NCBI RefSeq assembly: GCF_020536995.1
Contig: NC_068359.1
Coordinates: forward strand, 78,280,493-78,344,492
DNA length: 64,000 nucleotides
From: Dreissena polymorpha
Lineage: Eukaryota > Mollusca > Bivalvia > Myida > Dreissenidae
Direction: 5' to 3'
Part shown: positions 62,165 to 64,000 of the stretch, piece after piece
How positions within the stretch are numbered: position 1 is the stretch's first letter
Layout: each line of letters begins with the position of its first letter
Translations under genes and position numbers: made by a program
Notes under the pieces: generated by a model
The model's database searches: none
What the model was told of the DNA's origin: nothing
What the model saw: the letters and a program-made list of their open reading frames with translations, nothing else

Positions 62165-62310
62165 ACCTGATGACAAGACACTTTTTAACAATAATCAATA
62201 AAAAAAGCGTCACAAGACACTTTTTAACAATATTCCAAAAATAATAATAAGCGCCACACGAGACGTTTTAACAATAATCAATATAATAAGCGTCAAAAGG
62301 GATTTTTTTT
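62165..62310. repeat. Short tandem repeat, ~40-50-bp units
   Basis: 'CAAGACACTTTTTAACAAT' with 'AAGCGTCA' recurs near 62173, 62212, 62257 and, decayed, about 62290. AT-rich, non-coding. Confidence 0.65.
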
Positions 62311-62786
62311 CTAACCTGGCTTATTAATTTCCAAAAGTCGGGAACTGAATTTTAGGTCTTGTAATCTGTCAATAACCATAGCATCAAAACGACGTGTTGT
62401 TTTTGTGCAAGTGTTACTATTTTCATTTGTGTTTGAAGTCTATCTTTTACCAGGCTCCAATGAGACACGTTACTTCTATTTGCGCTTTTGTCCATGTAAA
62501 CAACAGTATTGGCTTTACACGATGGTAAGTGAGCATCATTTAATAATCGTATTGGGTCATTTAAGCAAATATATGGTTCATACCAACGGAAGTTCTATAT
62601 CCAAAATGCCTTGCTAATTAATAAAAAGCACATGTTTTAAGATTTTTATGTTCTTATTTTACTGTTTCTTACACAGTCGAGTTGATTTCTACTGCGCACT
62701 TAATATAAATAAATTCCTTCCACGCATTGAGCTCACTCAATCAATATGTACTCATAATACCTTAGTATTGGTTACCATTCTTGTTC

Positions 62787-62945
62787 CACATATAACAACA
62801 ACAGCAAAAGCAACAACAACAGCAACAAGAACAACCAACATTACCAAGATGGCCAGGTTTAAAGTACTATCATTTAGTAAATGGAATGGTGAAGGAACAA
62901 CTCTTGATGGCGAAAAAATCGAAAACTTCGTTAGATTTGGTTAGA
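62787..62945 (+). pseudogene. Diverged copy of the Gln-rich exon of the 55.5-kb gene
   Basis: After a similar leader ('TTGTTCCACAT', compare 'TTGTTCTACAT') comes a CAA-rich Gln-coding run, then 'GAAGGAACAACTCTTGATGG', 'CGAAAAAATCGAAAACTTCG' and a GTT. This matches 'AAGGAAAACTTGTGGAGGGC', 'GAAAACATCGAAGTCGTT' at 55617-55655 in order and spacing. The protein likeness is 'TLDGEKIENFVRF' against 'LVEGENIEVVSA'. The Gln run and this tail are in different frames here, so it is probably a dead or rearranged paralogous exon. Confidence 0.45.
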
Positions 62946-63490
62946 TTTAGAGGAGAGTTGTGTGTGCCGTTTTTGTAAGCACGTTATATCGCGAACCGAA
63001 GGGAGGCTTATTTAAACTGTCACGTTAAAATGTGTAAATGGTAACCCTTTACCGTATATATTGTAACAATTATTAAACCGAAACCAATATGTTTATGTGA
63101 TACTTACAAAGCTGTTTTCACAGGTTATTGGAAAATGTCTTGGGCAGTATAACTTCATGATTTAACAATAATGACGCCAATTTAACTTATACATTTTAAG
63201 TTCTAGAAGGTCGCCGGCACTTTGCGATTACTGTGATGGCATTATTTATCTCATGCGTGTTTTGAACATTTATATTATTATTTATATGTTGTTTTGTAAC
63301 TAGAAAAGTTAAAAGGTTACATGGATGAATCGTGTCAGCGATTTACGTTCAGATGCTACCGAAATCAGTACGGATGTTTAACAGTTCGTTTAATGAATAC
63401 AAAACATATTCGCCATTCAGGTCCGTTGTGGACAGCTGGGAGTATCTCATCCATGTAGAGAAACGTCCACTCGTTAAAATTGTCCGTTTA
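62946..63490. other. Intergenic, nothing recognised
   Basis: No supported gene. AT-rich. Confidence 0.3.
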
Positions 63491-63494
63491 GCTT

Positions 63495-63655
63495 TCCTTC
63501 TGACGACCTCGCAGGCAACCTCCCTATATCGGGCGCTGAAGCATTTCCTTGACGACCTCGCAGGCAACCTCCCTATATCGGGCGCTGAAGCATTTCCTTC
63601 TGACGACCTCGCAGGCAACCTCCCTATATCGGGCGCTGAAGCATTTCCTTGCACA
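63495..63655. repeat. GC-rich minisatellite, three ~50-bp units
   Basis: 'GACGACCTCGCAGGCAACCT', 'CCCTATATCGGGCGCTGAAG' and 'CATTTCCTT' repeat at 63502, 63551 and 63602 with almost no divergence. Units alternate between 49 and 51 bp (a CT is present or absent). Long ORFs exist on both strands across it (plus 63332-63670, minus 63687-63349), neither recognisable. Confidence 0.85.
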
Positions 63656-64000
63656 GAAAGTCGTGTCTGATGATTTATCCAAACCAAACCTAGTTATATT
63701 GATTCAAATTATTTGTTAGCGCGTGCTTGGAAAGTGGTAGCTCTGCCGATCTCTGCCCATTATTGAAGTCAACAACTATTATTGCTTTTCTTCTTTGTCG
63801 ATATGTAAGTTTAAGCCTGCCGTTTTAGAGAAATCGTTTAATACGATTGTTTAAAAAAATACATGTAAAAATGTCTCAACTCAATTGTTACATTGATTAG
63901 TACAATTAACAGAATACAAATAATACCGCTCTTTTAATAACTATGTTTGCATAAACATTTGGTTCTTGGTTCGACACTGCCCCATATATGAAACAAACCA
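63656..64000. other. Window end, nothing recognised
   Basis: AT-rich sequence without a supported gene. Confidence 0.3.

Overview
The window is AT-rich nuclear DNA of an animal. Genes are intron-rich and sparse, and most of the sequence is intergenic or dispersed repeat. Several repeat families point to a bivalve mollusc, and the palindromic family with 'GATTAGCCTGTGC' resembles dispersed repeats I associate with dreissenid mussels. The other bivalve-like families are two pearl-like elements (tandem cores plus an ACGG-type microsatellite), a tRNA-derived SINE and several foldback elements. The species call is from memory, not from a search.

Layout: 1-1.5 kb holds two exons of a trypsin-like serine protease on the minus strand, running off the left edge. 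2.6-3.0 kb is a foldback element and 5.0-6.05 kb a pearl-like element. 6-17.8 kb is mostly featureless apart from a GC-rich palindrome (8.9 kb), an intron-bearing tRNA-Phe gene (11.5 kb) and repeat fragments. 17.9-19.35 kb has three exons of a discoidin (F5/8 type C) domain on the plus strand, followed by a SINE (19.5 kb), an isolated L1-type ORF1 remnant (20.8-21.9 kb) and a second pearl-like element (22.3-23.4 kb). 23.9-26.16 kb has the last four exons of a second trypsin-like protease on the plus strand. 27.7-28.6 kb is a pogo/Tigger-like non-autonomous DNA transposon. 29.3-34.1 kb is a nearly full-length but decayed LINE on the minus strand; a related 3' fragment sits at 36.7-37.2 kb on the plus strand. 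38.0-40.5 kb carries the 3' exons of a rhodopsin-class neuropeptide GPCR of orexin/allatotropin-receptor type on the minus strand. 42.4-43.2 kb is a CCGG-rich minisatellite inside terminal inverted repeats, 44.4-45.2 kb a long palindrome, and 45.9-46.9 kb about 1 kb of ACT triplets. 52-60 kb is packed with small palindromic elements around a Gln/Gly-rich gene (55.5-56.8 kb). The last 4 kb has a Gly-rich ORF, a fossil tyrosine-recombinase piece, a palindrome with two CRE-like sites, a diverged copy of the Gln-rich exon, and a minisatellite.

The host genes seen are two related secreted proteases pointing away from each other with a discoidin-domain gene between them, one peptide-receptor GPCR, one Gln/Gly-rich protein of unknown function and one tRNA. 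The second protease is the most unusual: its oxyanion-hole and substrate-pocket positions are changed and no catalytic-His exon is visible. No operon-like organisation or CRISPR is present. Exon borders were placed by eye from splice consensus and reading-phase agreement.
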